A DNA stretch of 19,306 nucleotides from DASSFZ01 sp036514635 (lineage in GTDB: Bacteria > Chloroflexota > Anaerolineae > Fen-1058): the NCBI GenBank assembly GCA_036514635.1, contig DATBWU010000171.1:1-19306 (forward strand). Direction: 5' to 3'. The number at the start of each line of letters is the position of its first letter. The first letter of the stretch is position 1. The notes beneath the pieces were generated by a model. The model was given only the letters and a program-made list of their open reading frames with translations. It did not search any database and had not been told where the DNA came from. Below are positions 1-6,644 of the stretch, piece by piece. Made by a program: the position numbers and the translations under genes.

Positions 1-398
1 ACCCCTCGGCGCGTGAAGCCATTAGCGAGGTTCACCGCTGCGAACCGTACGTGTACGCGCAGATGATCGCCGGGCGCGACGCGCCGACACACGGCGAGGC
101 CAAGAACTCGTGGCTGACGGGCACGGCGGCGTGGAACTACGTCGCCATCACCCACTGGATCCTGGGCATCCGGCCCACACCCGATGGCCTGATGGTGAAC
201 CCGATGATCCCCGCCGATTGGAAAGGCTTCAGCGTTCGGCGCGTCTACCAGGGCAAGCGGTATCACATCAGCATCGAACGGGCCGGGCCGGGCAACGCCG
301 TGTCGCTGACGGTGAACGGCACGCCGATTGAGGGCAATGTCATCCCCCATCCGAATGGCGGGACGAAAGAGGTCGTCGTCAAGGCGGTTCTTCGCTAA
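1..398 (+). CDS. GH94 glycoside phosphorylase (cellobiose phosphorylase type), 3' end only
   Basis: The open frame enters from the left edge (first full codon at base 3) and stops with TAA at 396-398, leaving about 131 C-terminal residues of a protein that is normally about 800 long. The remnant carries the GH94 signature EPYVYAQMIAG, then HGEAKNSWLTGTAAWNYVA, whose Thr-Gly pair belongs to the phosphate-binding site in this family, followed by the C-terminal beta-sandwich segment with ILGIRP and DGLMVNP. Family members reversibly phosphorolyse cellobiose or related beta-glucosides to glucose 1-phosphate plus sugar in the cytoplasm. The HGEAKNSWLTGTAAW form is the one I associate with classical cellobiose phosphorylases, so cellobiose is the likely substrate, but the catalytic half is outside the window. 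It differs in subtype from the complete GH94 at 8783-11203. Confidence 0.9.
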   Translation, partial: PSAREAISEVHRCEPYVYAQMIAGRDAPTHGEAKNSWLTGTAAWNYVAITHWILGIRPTPDGLMVNPMIPADWKGFSVRRVYQGKRYHISIERAGPGNAVSLTVNGTPIEGNVIPHPNGGTKEVVVKAVLR

Positions 399-419
399 CA
401 CGACAAGACCTTTCCTCGA

Positions 420-482
420 CCCCCTACCCCTTCCCCTCTCCGAATCGGAGAGGGGAGGGGGCCGGGGGATGAGGTGAGGTCT
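420..482. repeat. GC-rich palindromic interspersed repeat
   Basis: The 110 bases between the GH94 stop and the next gene are dominated by a C-run/G-run inverted repeat. Its core is an 11-base perfect inverted pair (433-443 and 445-455, CCCCTCTCCGA and TCGGAGAGGGG) around one central base; the flanks continue as imperfect C-rich and G-rich arms. It resembles the CCCC-CTCTCC...GGAGAGGGG elements scattered through intergenic space in many environmental bacterial genomes (recollection, not a search). A transcript would fold strongly on either strand, so it may end GH94 transcription, but no T-run follows. Confidence 0.7.
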
Positions 483-493
483 GAGAGCAACTT

Positions 494-499
494 GAGGAG
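494..499 (+). promoter_or_regulatory. Shine-Dalgarno sequence of the adaptor gene
   Basis: GAGGAG lies 9 bases before the ATG at 509 and supports that start. It is one of the few clear ribosome binding sites in the window. Confidence 0.7.
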
Positions 500-508
500 T
501 TTTGTGTA

Positions 509-1609
509 ATGCGTCGAGTCATATATGTCTTCATCGCAACGGCAATGGCCCTCGCCCTTGCCGGCTGCGCCACAGAACCGCCGGTCGAAGAAGAAGCACC
601 GCCCACCCTCTTTCCCACACCGGTCAGGCCGACTTACACCGTGCAGCGCGGCGACGTGATCCGCACCGCCGAGTTTTTCGGGCGCGTCACGCCGGTTGCC
701 TCGAAGGAGCTTTTCTTCTCGATGGACGGCAGGGTGAGCAACGTCTACGTCCAGTTGTACGAGGACGTGAGGGCCGGTCAGCTGCTGGCCGACCTGGACG
801 TTCTGAGCGACCTGCAAGCGGAATGGGCCACAGCCAGCGAGGAAGCGAAGCAACAGGAAATAGCCGCGCGCCACATCATTCGCCAGGCCGAGGTCAACCT
901 GGAGATTGCGCGGCTCACGCTCGACCTGTACAAGTTGCAGGGGCGCTCCTCGCAGGAGATTCGCATCCAGGAGCTGCAAGTCGAGCTGGCGCAACTGGCC
1001 CTCGACGAAGTGAACGCCGACCCGGCGCTTCACTCGGCCAACAGCCAGGTGAAGGAACTCGAAGCCCAGATGGCGGACGCGCAGCTCGTCTCGCCGATCG
1101 AGGGTACGGTGATTGCCATGGTCGATGCGGGCCGCTCGGTCAGGACGACGGCGGTGGCCTTCATCATCGGCGACATCCGCCAGCTCGAAATCGCCGCCGA
1201 CGCCGACGAGGCCGTGCTGAAAGAGTTGATCGAGGACCTGCCCGTGAGCGTCACGCTGGAGTCTCAACCGGATCAGCCGCTGACCGGCACAATCCGGCAA
1301 CTGCCCTACCCTTACGGCAGCGGCAACAGCAGGAGCGACGATCAGTCTGTCCGCATCACTCTGAAGGACCTGTCTCAAGGCAACTATAACGTAGGCGATC
1401 GGGCGCGCATCACCCTCGATCTGGCGAAGAAAGCAGGCGTGTTGTGGTTGCCTCCGAATGCGATCCGCACGGCGGCCGGGCGGGCCTTCGTCATTCTTCA
1501 GACTGACGCAGGCCCCAAGCAGGTGAACATCACCACCGGCGTCCAGACCAGCGATCGGATCGAGATCATGGACGGCCTGAATGAAGGCGATGTCGTGATC
1601 GGCCCATAG
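509..1609 (+). CDS. HlyD/MacA-family efflux adaptor, lipoprotein
   Basis: A 366-residue membrane-fusion (adaptor) protein. Residues 1-20 form a lipoprotein signal ending in the lipobox LAGC (Cys20), followed by an acidic/proline-rich linker, so the mature protein should be lipid-anchored on the outer face of the membrane. About residues 45-85 give the first biotinyl-lipoyl half with GRV and VQLYEDVRAGQLLADLD. Residues about 110-185 are an alpha-helical, Gln/Glu/Ala-rich coiled-coil hairpin. The second lipoyl half contains LVSPIEGTVIAM, and beta-barrel and membrane-proximal parts follow, ending in LNEGDVVIGP. Such adaptors pair with MacB/FtsX-type ABC permeases, which fits the permease gene 70 bases downstream and the two ATPase genes beyond. 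The exported substrate cannot be read from the sequence. The start is set by the SD at 494-499. Confidence 0.88.
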   Translation: MRRVIYVFIATAMALALAGCATEPPVEEEAPPTLFPTPVRPTYTVQRGDVIRTAEFFGRVTPVASKELFFSMDGRVSNVYVQLYEDVRAGQLLADLDVLSDLQAEWATASEEAKQQEIAARHIIRQAEVNLEIARLTLDLYKLQGRSSQEIRIQELQVELAQLALDEVNADPALHSANSQVKELEAQMADAQLVSPIEGTVIAMVDAGRSVRTTAVAFIIGDIRQLEIAADADEAVLKELIEDLPVSVTLESQPDQPLTGTIRQLPYPYGSGNSRSDDQSVRITLKDLSQGNYNVGDRARITLDLAKKAGVLWLPPNAIRTAAGRAFVILQTDAGPKQVNITTGVQTSDRIEIMDGLNEGDVVIGP

Positions 1610-1632
1610 GATAGTGTTGGCCGTGGATGACC

Positions 1633-1672
1633 TTATTCGCGCGCATTCGTGAAGATTCGTGGATCGGTGTTA
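1633..1672. repeat. Short direct-repeat remnant (ATTCGTG motif) before the permease
   Basis: ATTCGTG occurs twice in close succession (about 1645-1661: CATTCGTGAAGATTCGTGG) in the 70-base gap between adaptor and permease. The phrase looks like the end of an interspersed repeat rather than a designed leader, and it creates an in-frame GTG at 1659 that could be mistaken for the permease start. Confidence 0.4.
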
Positions 1673-1679
1673 TTGGTTT

Positions 1680-4547
1680 ATGGGTATCCTGCTTCAGATT
1701 CGGGCGATGTTCAGCGTCGCCCTCAAGCGCTTGTTTGCGCAGCGCGGCCTGGCGCTCGCCACGACCATCGGCCTGACGGTATCGGTGTCGCTCGTCATGA
1801 GCATTCCGCTCTACGCCGACGCCACGCACTTCCGCATCCTGCGTGACCAGATCACGGGCGAGCAGGGCCTGCCCACGTACGCACCGCTCACCTTCTTGTT
1901 CCGCTACGCAGGCAGCCGCAGCGGCGGCTGGCAGTGGGCGGATGTATTTCCGGTGGACCAATACCTGTCCCAGTCCGCCGGGCGCGATCTGGGTCTACCC
2001 GAAACCTCGATGGTGCGTCTGTTCAAGACCACCACCTTCCAGCTCTTCCCGCCGCTCGATCCGAACGTCCCAGAGAGCCAGTACTTCCTGACATGGGTCA
2101 GTCTGGGTTTCTTGAATGAGCCGGAGAAGAACATCCGGCTGGTCGATGGCGCCTACCCATCGCCGAGCGACGCGTCACCGGATGGCCCGATCGAGATACT
2201 CGTCCACGAGGCGACCGCCACCGAGTTCGGCGTGCTGGTCGGCGATACGTACTTCGCCCGGCGCGACAGCGGGCTCGAGATTCCGGTGCGCGTCATCGGC
2301 CTCTGGACTGCCGCCGACCCGCTTGCCAGGGTGTGGACCATCGACACGCCCCAGCTTGCGCTGATGTCTGAGCCGGCATTCGTCAATCGCGTCACGGCTG
2401 CCATCGAGGACGAGTTATTCCAATCGTCCTGGTATTTGGTGATGGACGGATCGAGGATACACGCGGGCGACGTGGCGGGCCTGCTCACGCATATCCAAAA
2501 CGTGCTGCAGCGCGCCGAGAGCCTGATGCCCGGCATTGCGATGACCGATTCGCAGCTCGACGCGCTACAAGATTATCAGAAAGACGCCCCCGCGCTGACG
2601 CTGTTGCTGTATGCGTTCAGCATTCCGATCATCGGCTTGATCGTCGCCTTCGTCGGGCTGGTGGCCGGGCTGTTCGTGCATCAACAGCGCAACGAGATCG
2701 CCATCCTGCGCAGCCGGGGCGGGACGGCGCTCCAGGTGACGCTGATCGCGGCGCTCGAAGGCATTCTGCTCGGCGCGGTCGCGCTGGCGATCGGCATACC
2801 GCTGGGGCAGCTCCTGGCGCACGCGATTGGCCGCTCGCGCAGCTTCCTAAACTTCACCGCTCCCTCCAATCTGCGCGTGAGCCTGACCTCGCAAGACCTG
2901 GCCTTCGGCGTGCTGGCAATCGCCGCGATCCTGCTGCTCCTGATCCTCGTGCCGACGCTGGGCGCCGCGCGCCACACGATCATCACGTACAAGCAGGAGC
3001 GCGCCCGCGCGGTGCAGCGCTCGTGGTGGCAGCGCGCCTGGCTCGACGCGCTGCTGCTGATCCCCGCCGGATACGGCGCGTATCTGCTGAATCAGCAAGG
3101 CGGCCTGGCCGCGACCCAAGAGACCGCCCTGCCCGATCCGCTGCGCAACCCGCTGCTGCTGCTCGTTCCGGCGCTGGGCATCTTCGCCATAACGCTGCTC
3201 GTGCTGCGCCTGATTCCCAGCTTCATGGTCGTCATCGCACGCCTCACGGCGCGAACCGACAGTGTGGGCCTGTTGATGGCTGCGCGCTACCTTTCGCGCA
3301 CGCCCGCGTTTTACAACGCGCCGATGGCGCTGTTGGTGCTCACGCTCAGCCTGTCGGCGTTCACGGCCTCGCTGGCGCAGACGCTCGATCGACACCTGGT
3401 CCGGCAGACCTACTACGAGTTGGGCGCCGACATGCGCCTGACCGAGCTGGGCACCACCTACAACGACGAGCGCACGCCCAATCCCATCTGGACTTTCCGG
3501 CCGGTCGAGGATCACTTAAGCATCCCAGGTGTGCGCGCGGCCACGCGCGTGGGCCGCTACCGGGCCTCGGCCCTCCGGCTGTCGGGCGGCCTGGCCGAAG
3601 GGACGTTCCTGGGCATCGACCGCCTGACGTTGGCGCAGGTGGCTTTCTGGCAGCGCAGTTTCGCCCCGACCCAGCTGCCGGCGCTGATGAACGCGCTCGG
3701 CGAAGTTCCGGAAGGCGTGCTGGTCTCACGCGACTTCATAGAGCAGGAGGGCCTGCGCATTGGCGACATGCTGACGCTGGGCATCACCGCCGGAGACTCG
3801 GTCGGGATGACTGCGCCGATCGTCGGCGTGATCGACCTGTTCCCGACGTGGTATCCCGAAGACGGCCCGCTGTTCGTCGGCAACCTCGATTATCTCTTCC
3901 TGCAATTCGGCACGGAGTATATCCACGAGGTGTGGCTGCGGACCACTCCAAATGCTGACGTGACACACATCGCCCGCAGCGTGCGCGGCTTCAGCGTGCT
4001 GCTCGATCCGGCCGAGGATCGTAAGAACATCGTCGAGAACGGGTTGAATACCCTCGTGAGGAATTGGAGTGCCGCGTCGATTCAGATCACCACCGAGCAG
4101 CGTCGACCGGAGCGGCAAGGATTGTTTGGGCTGCTGTCGGTGGGGTTCGGCGCGTCCGCGCTATTGACGGTGATGGGCTTCCTGCTGTACGCGCTGTTTT
4201 CCTTCCGCCGCCGCTTCATCGAGATGGGCATGTTGCGCGCCATCGGACTCTCCGTGCGGCAGATGCAGGCGTTGCTGGCGAGCGAGCTGATCTTCCTGAT
4301 CCTGATCGGCGTCGCCATCGGTAGCGCCCTCGGCATTGCGGTGAGTCGATGGTTCATCCCGTTCCTGCAGCTGGGAACCGCAACCACGGCCCAGTATCCG
4401 CCGTTCGTCGTGGAGATCGCCTGGCCGGCGATTATCCAGATTTACATCTTGTTCGGCCTGCTGTTCCTGGCGGCGCTGGGCGGGCTGGCTGCACTGCTGG
4501 CACGCATGAAGATTTTCCAGGCAGTCAAACTCGGAGAGACGGCGTAG
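1680..4547 (+). CDS. ABC transporter permease with two FtsX domains
   Basis: A large integral-membrane permease of the FtsX/MacB (type VII ABC) superfamily, 955 residues from this ATG. I count about ten hydrophobic segments: one near the N-terminus (about 23-44, ending IPLYADA); a first FtsX domain of three segments (about 303-430) with the cytoplasmic coupling sequence RNEIAILRSRGG; three central segments (about 455-565); and a second FtsX domain (about 812-945) with FIEMGMLRAIGLSVRQM. Two extracytoplasmic domains lie at about 45-300 and 575-805. One chain thus holds both halves that are separate subunits in LolC/LolE, as in YbbP-type permeases. It follows the adaptor and precedes two ATPases. 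The start is uncertain: no clear SD; GTG at 1659 lies in a repeat and ATG at 1707 is also possible. It is paralogous to the permease at 17329. Confidence 0.9.
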   Translation: MGILLQIRAMFSVALKRLFAQRGLALATTIGLTVSVSLVMSIPLYADATHFRILRDQITGEQGLPTYAPLTFLFRYAGSRSGGWQWADVFPVDQYLSQSAGRDLGLPETSMVRLFKTTTFQLFPPLDPNVPESQYFLTWVSLGFLNEPEKNIRLVDGAYPSPSDASPDGPIEILVHEATATEFGVLVGDTYFARRDSGLEIPVRVIGLWTAADPLARVWTIDTPQLALMSEPAFVNRVTAAIEDELFQSSWYLVMDGSRIHAGDVAGLLTHIQNVLQRAESLMPGIAMTDSQLDALQDYQKDAPALTLLLYAFSIPIIGLIVAFVGLVAGLFVHQQRNEIAILRSRGGTALQVTLIAALEGILLGAVALAIGIPLGQLLAHAIGRSRSFLNFTAPSNLRVSLTSQDLAFGVLAIAAILLLLILVPTLGAARHTIITYKQERARAVQRSWWQRAWLDALLLIPAGYGAYLLNQQGGLAATQETALPDPLRNPLLLLVPALGIFAITLLVLRLIPSFMVVIARLTARTDSVGLLMAARYLSRTPAFYNAPMALLVLTLSLSAFTASLAQTLDRHLVRQTYYELGADMRLTELGTTYNDERTPNPIWTFRPVEDHLSIPGVRAATRVGRYRASALRLSGGLAEGTFLGIDRLTLAQVAFWQRSFAPTQLPALMNALGEVPEGVLVSRDFIEQEGLRIGDMLTLGITAGDSVGMTAPIVGVIDLFPTWYPEDGPLFVGNLDYLFLQFGTEYIHEVWLRTTPNADVTHIARSVRGFSVLLDPAEDRKNIVENGLNTLVRNWSAASIQITTEQRRPERQGLFGLLSVGFGASALLTVMGFLLYALFSFRRRFIEMGMLRAIGLSVRQMQALLASELIFLILIGVAIGSALGIAVSRWFIPFLQLGTATTAQYPPFVVEIAWPAIIQIYILFGLLFLAALGGLAALLARMKIFQAVKLGETA

Positions 4548-4548
4548 A

Positions 4549-4790
4549 TTCACCGCGAAGACGCCAAGGACGCGAAGGAGAACTCAAAAGCCTTAGAGCC
4601 TGTCTTAAAACTCTCCAGTGATGTCATTCTGAGCGAGCGCAGCGAGCGAAGAATCTCGTTTTTCGGCGCAAACATGGAGATTCTTCGGCGCTTCGCGCCT
4701 CAGAATGACGGCGAAATGGACTTTTAAGACGCTCTCTTGGCGCTCGCCCGCCCCGCTTCTTTTGCGGGGTCGCGCCTTCGCGGTTCAAGT
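4549..4790. repeat. Interspersed inverted repeat, interrupted by a nested element
   Basis: Directly after the permease stop, 4549-4580 reads TTCACCGCGAAGACGCC followed by AAGGACGCGAAGG. The opposite-strand counterpart ends at about 4775-4788 (CCTTCGCGGTTCAA). This pair is the familiar CACCGCGAAG...CTTCGCGGT type of bacterial intergenic repeat (recollection). The right part also contains a small stem, CCCCGC/GCGGGG, at 4751-4769. The middle is occupied by the separate element at 4595-4735. No gene is seen in the 252-base gap. Confidence 0.6.
4595..4735. mobile_element. MITE-like nested inverted-repeat element, 141 bases
   Basis: The ends are inverted copies: left AGAGCCTGTCTTAAAA and right TTTTAAGACGCTCT (TTTTAAGAC against GTCTTAAAA is exact). 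Inside are further exact inverted pairs: GTCATTCTGA (4623-4632) with TCAGAATGAC (4700-4709), and GAATCTC near 4651 with GAGATTC near 4677. It codes for nothing. CTT flanks it on both sides (4592-4594 and 4736-4738), consistent with a 3-base target duplication. Removing the element and one CTT restores AAAGCCTTGGCGCTCGC, continuous with the surrounding repeat. Mobilisation would need a transposase supplied elsewhere; family unknown. Confidence 0.6.
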
Positions 4791-4799
4791 ATTAGTGCA

Positions 4800-5780
4800 A
4801 TGACATCCGAACCGATTATTCTGTGCGAGAACTTGGTGAAGATTTACAAGATCGCCGACCTGGAGGTTCAGGCGCTTCAGGGTCTGGACCTGGCTATCGC
4901 CCCCGGTGAACTGCTGGGCATCGTCGGGGCGAGCGGCAGCGGCAAGTCCACCTTGTTGAACATCCTGGGCGGCCTGGATCGACCGACGGCCGGGCGCGTG
5001 TGGGTGGATGGGCACGACCTGCTCAAGATGAACTACCGCGCGCTCGATCAGTATCGCCGCAAGACGGTCGGCTTTGTGTGGCAGCAGGGCACGCGCAATC
5101 TGGTGCCGTACCTCACGGCTGAAGAGAACGTGCAACTGCCGATGACGCTCGCCGGGCAGACCGGGCGCAAGGCGCGCGAGCGCGCGCTGTCGCTGCTGAA
5201 GAGCGTCGGGCTGGTCGAGCGACGGCATCATCGACTTGAGCAACTCTCCGGCGGCGAACAGCAGCGCGTCGCCATCGCCGTGGCACTGGTCAATCAGCCC
5301 CGCGTGCTGCTCGCCGACGAGCCGACCGGCGAAGTCGATACGGCGACGGCGCTGACGATCTACGAGGCGTTCCACACGCTGAACCGCGAGCTGGGCCTGA
5401 CCACGATCATCGTCAGTCACGATCCGGCCCTGGCCCGCCAGGTCGATCGCGTGGTCGCCGTGCGCGATGGCAAGCTGGCGACCGAGACGGTGCGCCGCGC
5501 CTCCGGGAGCACAGAGTCGCACGATGTCTTCCACGAAGTGACCATGCTCGATTCGGCGGGCCGCTTGCAAGTGCCCAAGCCCTACCTGGAACACTTCAGC
5601 ATCAAGCGCCGCGTGCAGATCGATCTCACCGAAGAAGGCATCCTCCTCCGCCCGGTGGCCAACGACGATCACATGCCGGGGCTGAAGACGACGCGTGAAC
5701 CGCGCGAGCCGGTCGCGCCGCCTTCGCGTGGCTTGCGCCGCCTGTTGAATCGCCTGCGTGGAAACGGGAGGCCGGCATGA
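4800..5780 (+). CDS. ABC transporter ATPase (MacB/LolD type) with C-terminal AbrB-like domain
   Basis: A 326-residue cytoplasmic ATPase. Residues 1-230 are a complete nucleotide-binding domain: Walker A GASGSGKST (43-51), Q-loop Gln95/96, signature LSGGEQQ (149-155), Walker B VLLADEP (169-175, catalytic Glu174), D-loop and switch His207. The sequence resembles LolD/MacB ATPases that work with FtsX-type permeases, and the gene follows such a permease. Unusually, residues about 246-287 (MLDSAGRLQVPKPYLEHF, then VQIDLTEEGILLRP) look like an AbrB/SpoVT swapped-hairpin domain, a fold best known from DNA-binding regulators and antitoxins. A basic Arg-rich end follows. The start is the ATG giving MTSEPII; no SD is visible, and upstream in-frame sequence lies in a repeat. 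The stop overlaps the next start by 4 bases (ATGA). Confidence 0.92.
   Translation: MTSEPIILCENLVKIYKIADLEVQALQGLDLAIAPGELLGIVGASGSGKSTLLNILGGLDRPTAGRVWVDGHDLLKMNYRALDQYRRKTVGFVWQQGTRNLVPYLTAEENVQLPMTLAGQTGRKARERALSLLKSVGLVERRHHRLEQLSGGEQQRVAIAVALVNQPRVLLADEPTGEVDTATALTIYEAFHTLNRELGLTTIIVSHDPALARQVDRVVAVRDGKLATETVRRASGSTESHDVFHEVTMLDSAGRLQVPKPYLEHFSIKRRVQIDLTEEGILLRPVANDDHMPGLKTTREPREPVAPPSRGLRRLLNRLRGNGRPA
5766..5771 (+). promoter_or_regulatory. Shine-Dalgarno sequence of the second ATPase gene
   Basis: GGGAGG, 5 bases before the ATG at 5777, lies within the end of the first ATPase gene and supports translational coupling across the ATGA overlap. Confidence 0.65.
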
Positions 5781-6529
5781 CGCGCGACGCGCCGAACTCC
5801 AACGGGTTTGTGATCGCAGTGGAAGACCTGTGGCGCATCTACAAGGTCGGCTCGCAAGAGATTCAGGCGCTGCGCGGCGTCCAGTTGCACGTCGAGCCGG
5901 GCTGCTTCGTCGCGCTGAAAGGACGATCGGGCAGCGGCAAGACGACGCTGCTCAACTGCCTGGGCGGGCTGGATCGACCCGACTCCGGCACGCTGCGCGT
6001 CTTGGGTCAGGAACTGATGAAGATGGATGAGGTCAGCCTGACCCGCTGGCGGCGCGATCAGGTAGGGCTGATCTTCCAATCGTTCGGCCTCCTGCCAACA
6101 CTCTCGGCCTACGAGAACGTGGAACTGATGCTGCGCATCAAAGGCGCACCGATGAAGGAGCGAAGCGAGCGCGCGCTGGCCTGCCTGGAACAAGTCGGAC
6201 TGGGCAAGTGGATGCACCATCGGCCCTACGAGATGTCCGGCGGCCAGCAGCAGCGCGTAGCCATCGCGCGCGCGCTGGCGAATCAACCCCGGTTGATCCT
6301 GGCCGACGAGCCGACCGGTGAGCTCGATAGCACAACGGGCCGCGACATCCTGTCGCTGTTCCGGCGCATCGTGGATAACGAGCACATCACACTGCTGATG
6401 GCAGTGCACGATCCGGCGGTAGACGAGTTCGCCCACCAGGTGCTGCACCTGACGGATGGGCAAATCATTTCCGCTCTTCCTGGATTTCAAGGAAGTGAGG
6501 ACCCGATGCATCGGATGGGCAACGAATAA
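5777..6529 (+). CDS. ABC transporter ATPase (MacB/LolD type), second subunit
   Basis: A 250-residue cytoplasmic ATPase with all expected motifs: Walker A GRSGSGKT (49-56), Q-loop Gln101 in FQSFGLLP, signature MSGGQQQ (153-159), Walker B LILADEP (173-179, Glu178), D-loop GELDS, and switch His211. Length and motif spacing are normal for the LolD/MacB ATPase family and it has no extra C-terminal domain, unlike the ATPase it overlaps. Because the upstream permease already contains two FtsX domains, the two different ATPases could form a heterodimer beneath it; alternatively one may serve another permease such as the one at 17329. The last residues (about 240-250, HRMGNE) are encoded inside an inverted repeat, so the C-terminus may have been altered by repeat insertion. 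Confidence 0.92.
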   Translation: MTRDAPNSNGFVIAVEDLWRIYKVGSQEIQALRGVQLHVEPGCFVALKGRSGSGKTTLLNCLGGLDRPDSGTLRVLGQELMKMDEVSLTRWRRDQVGLIFQSFGLLPTLSAYENVELMLRIKGAPMKERSERALACLEQVGLGKWMHHRPYEMSGGQQQRVAIARALANQPRLILADEPTGELDSTTGRDILSLFRRIVDNEHITLLMAVHDPAVDEFAHQVLHLTDGQIISALPGFQGSEDPMHRMGNE

Positions 6530-6597
6530 ACGAATTTCCGACGGACGTGCCAGTGCACGGGTCATATCCGTTTATCTGTTGCAGATTCGTTGCATCG
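6504..6597. repeat. Imperfect inverted repeat between second ATPase and GH3
   Basis: The left arm (about 6504-6535, beginning CGATGCATCGG and holding AACGAATAAACGA) pairs imperfectly with the right arm (about 6563-6597, ending GATTCGTTGCATCG). On the opposite strand the right arm reads CGATGCAACGAA...GATAAACGGA, so CGATGCA and ATAAACG are shared and the intervening bases are mostly conserved. The ATPase stop codon (6527-6529) lies within the left arm. It could be a mobile-type repeat, a folding 3' end, or both. Confidence 0.5.
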
Positions 6598-6644
6598 ACC
6601 TCCTTGAAACACCCATTGAGCCATCATTTCATGACGGATATACC

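Noticed and set aside
395..1378. Long open frame (327 codons) on the minus strand opposite the adaptor
   Set aside because: It is Arg/Gly/Gln-rich with no recognisable motif and lies fully over a convincing lipoprotein adaptor; such frames arise from GC-biased third positions.
1659..1679. GTG at 1659 as permease start
   Set aside because: It adds only MDRCYWF, encoded by a repeat remnant; the ATG at 1680 gives a more typical N-terminus before the first membrane segment, although neither has a clear SD.
2847..3515. Minus-strand frame of 222 codons inside the permease
   Set aside because: Gln/Arg-rich low-complexity translation opposite a clear membrane protein; shadow frame.
4751..4769. CCCCGC/GCGGGG stem as an intrinsic terminator
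   Set aside because: The T-rich stretch is in the loop, not after the stem, and the stem belongs to an interspersed repeat.
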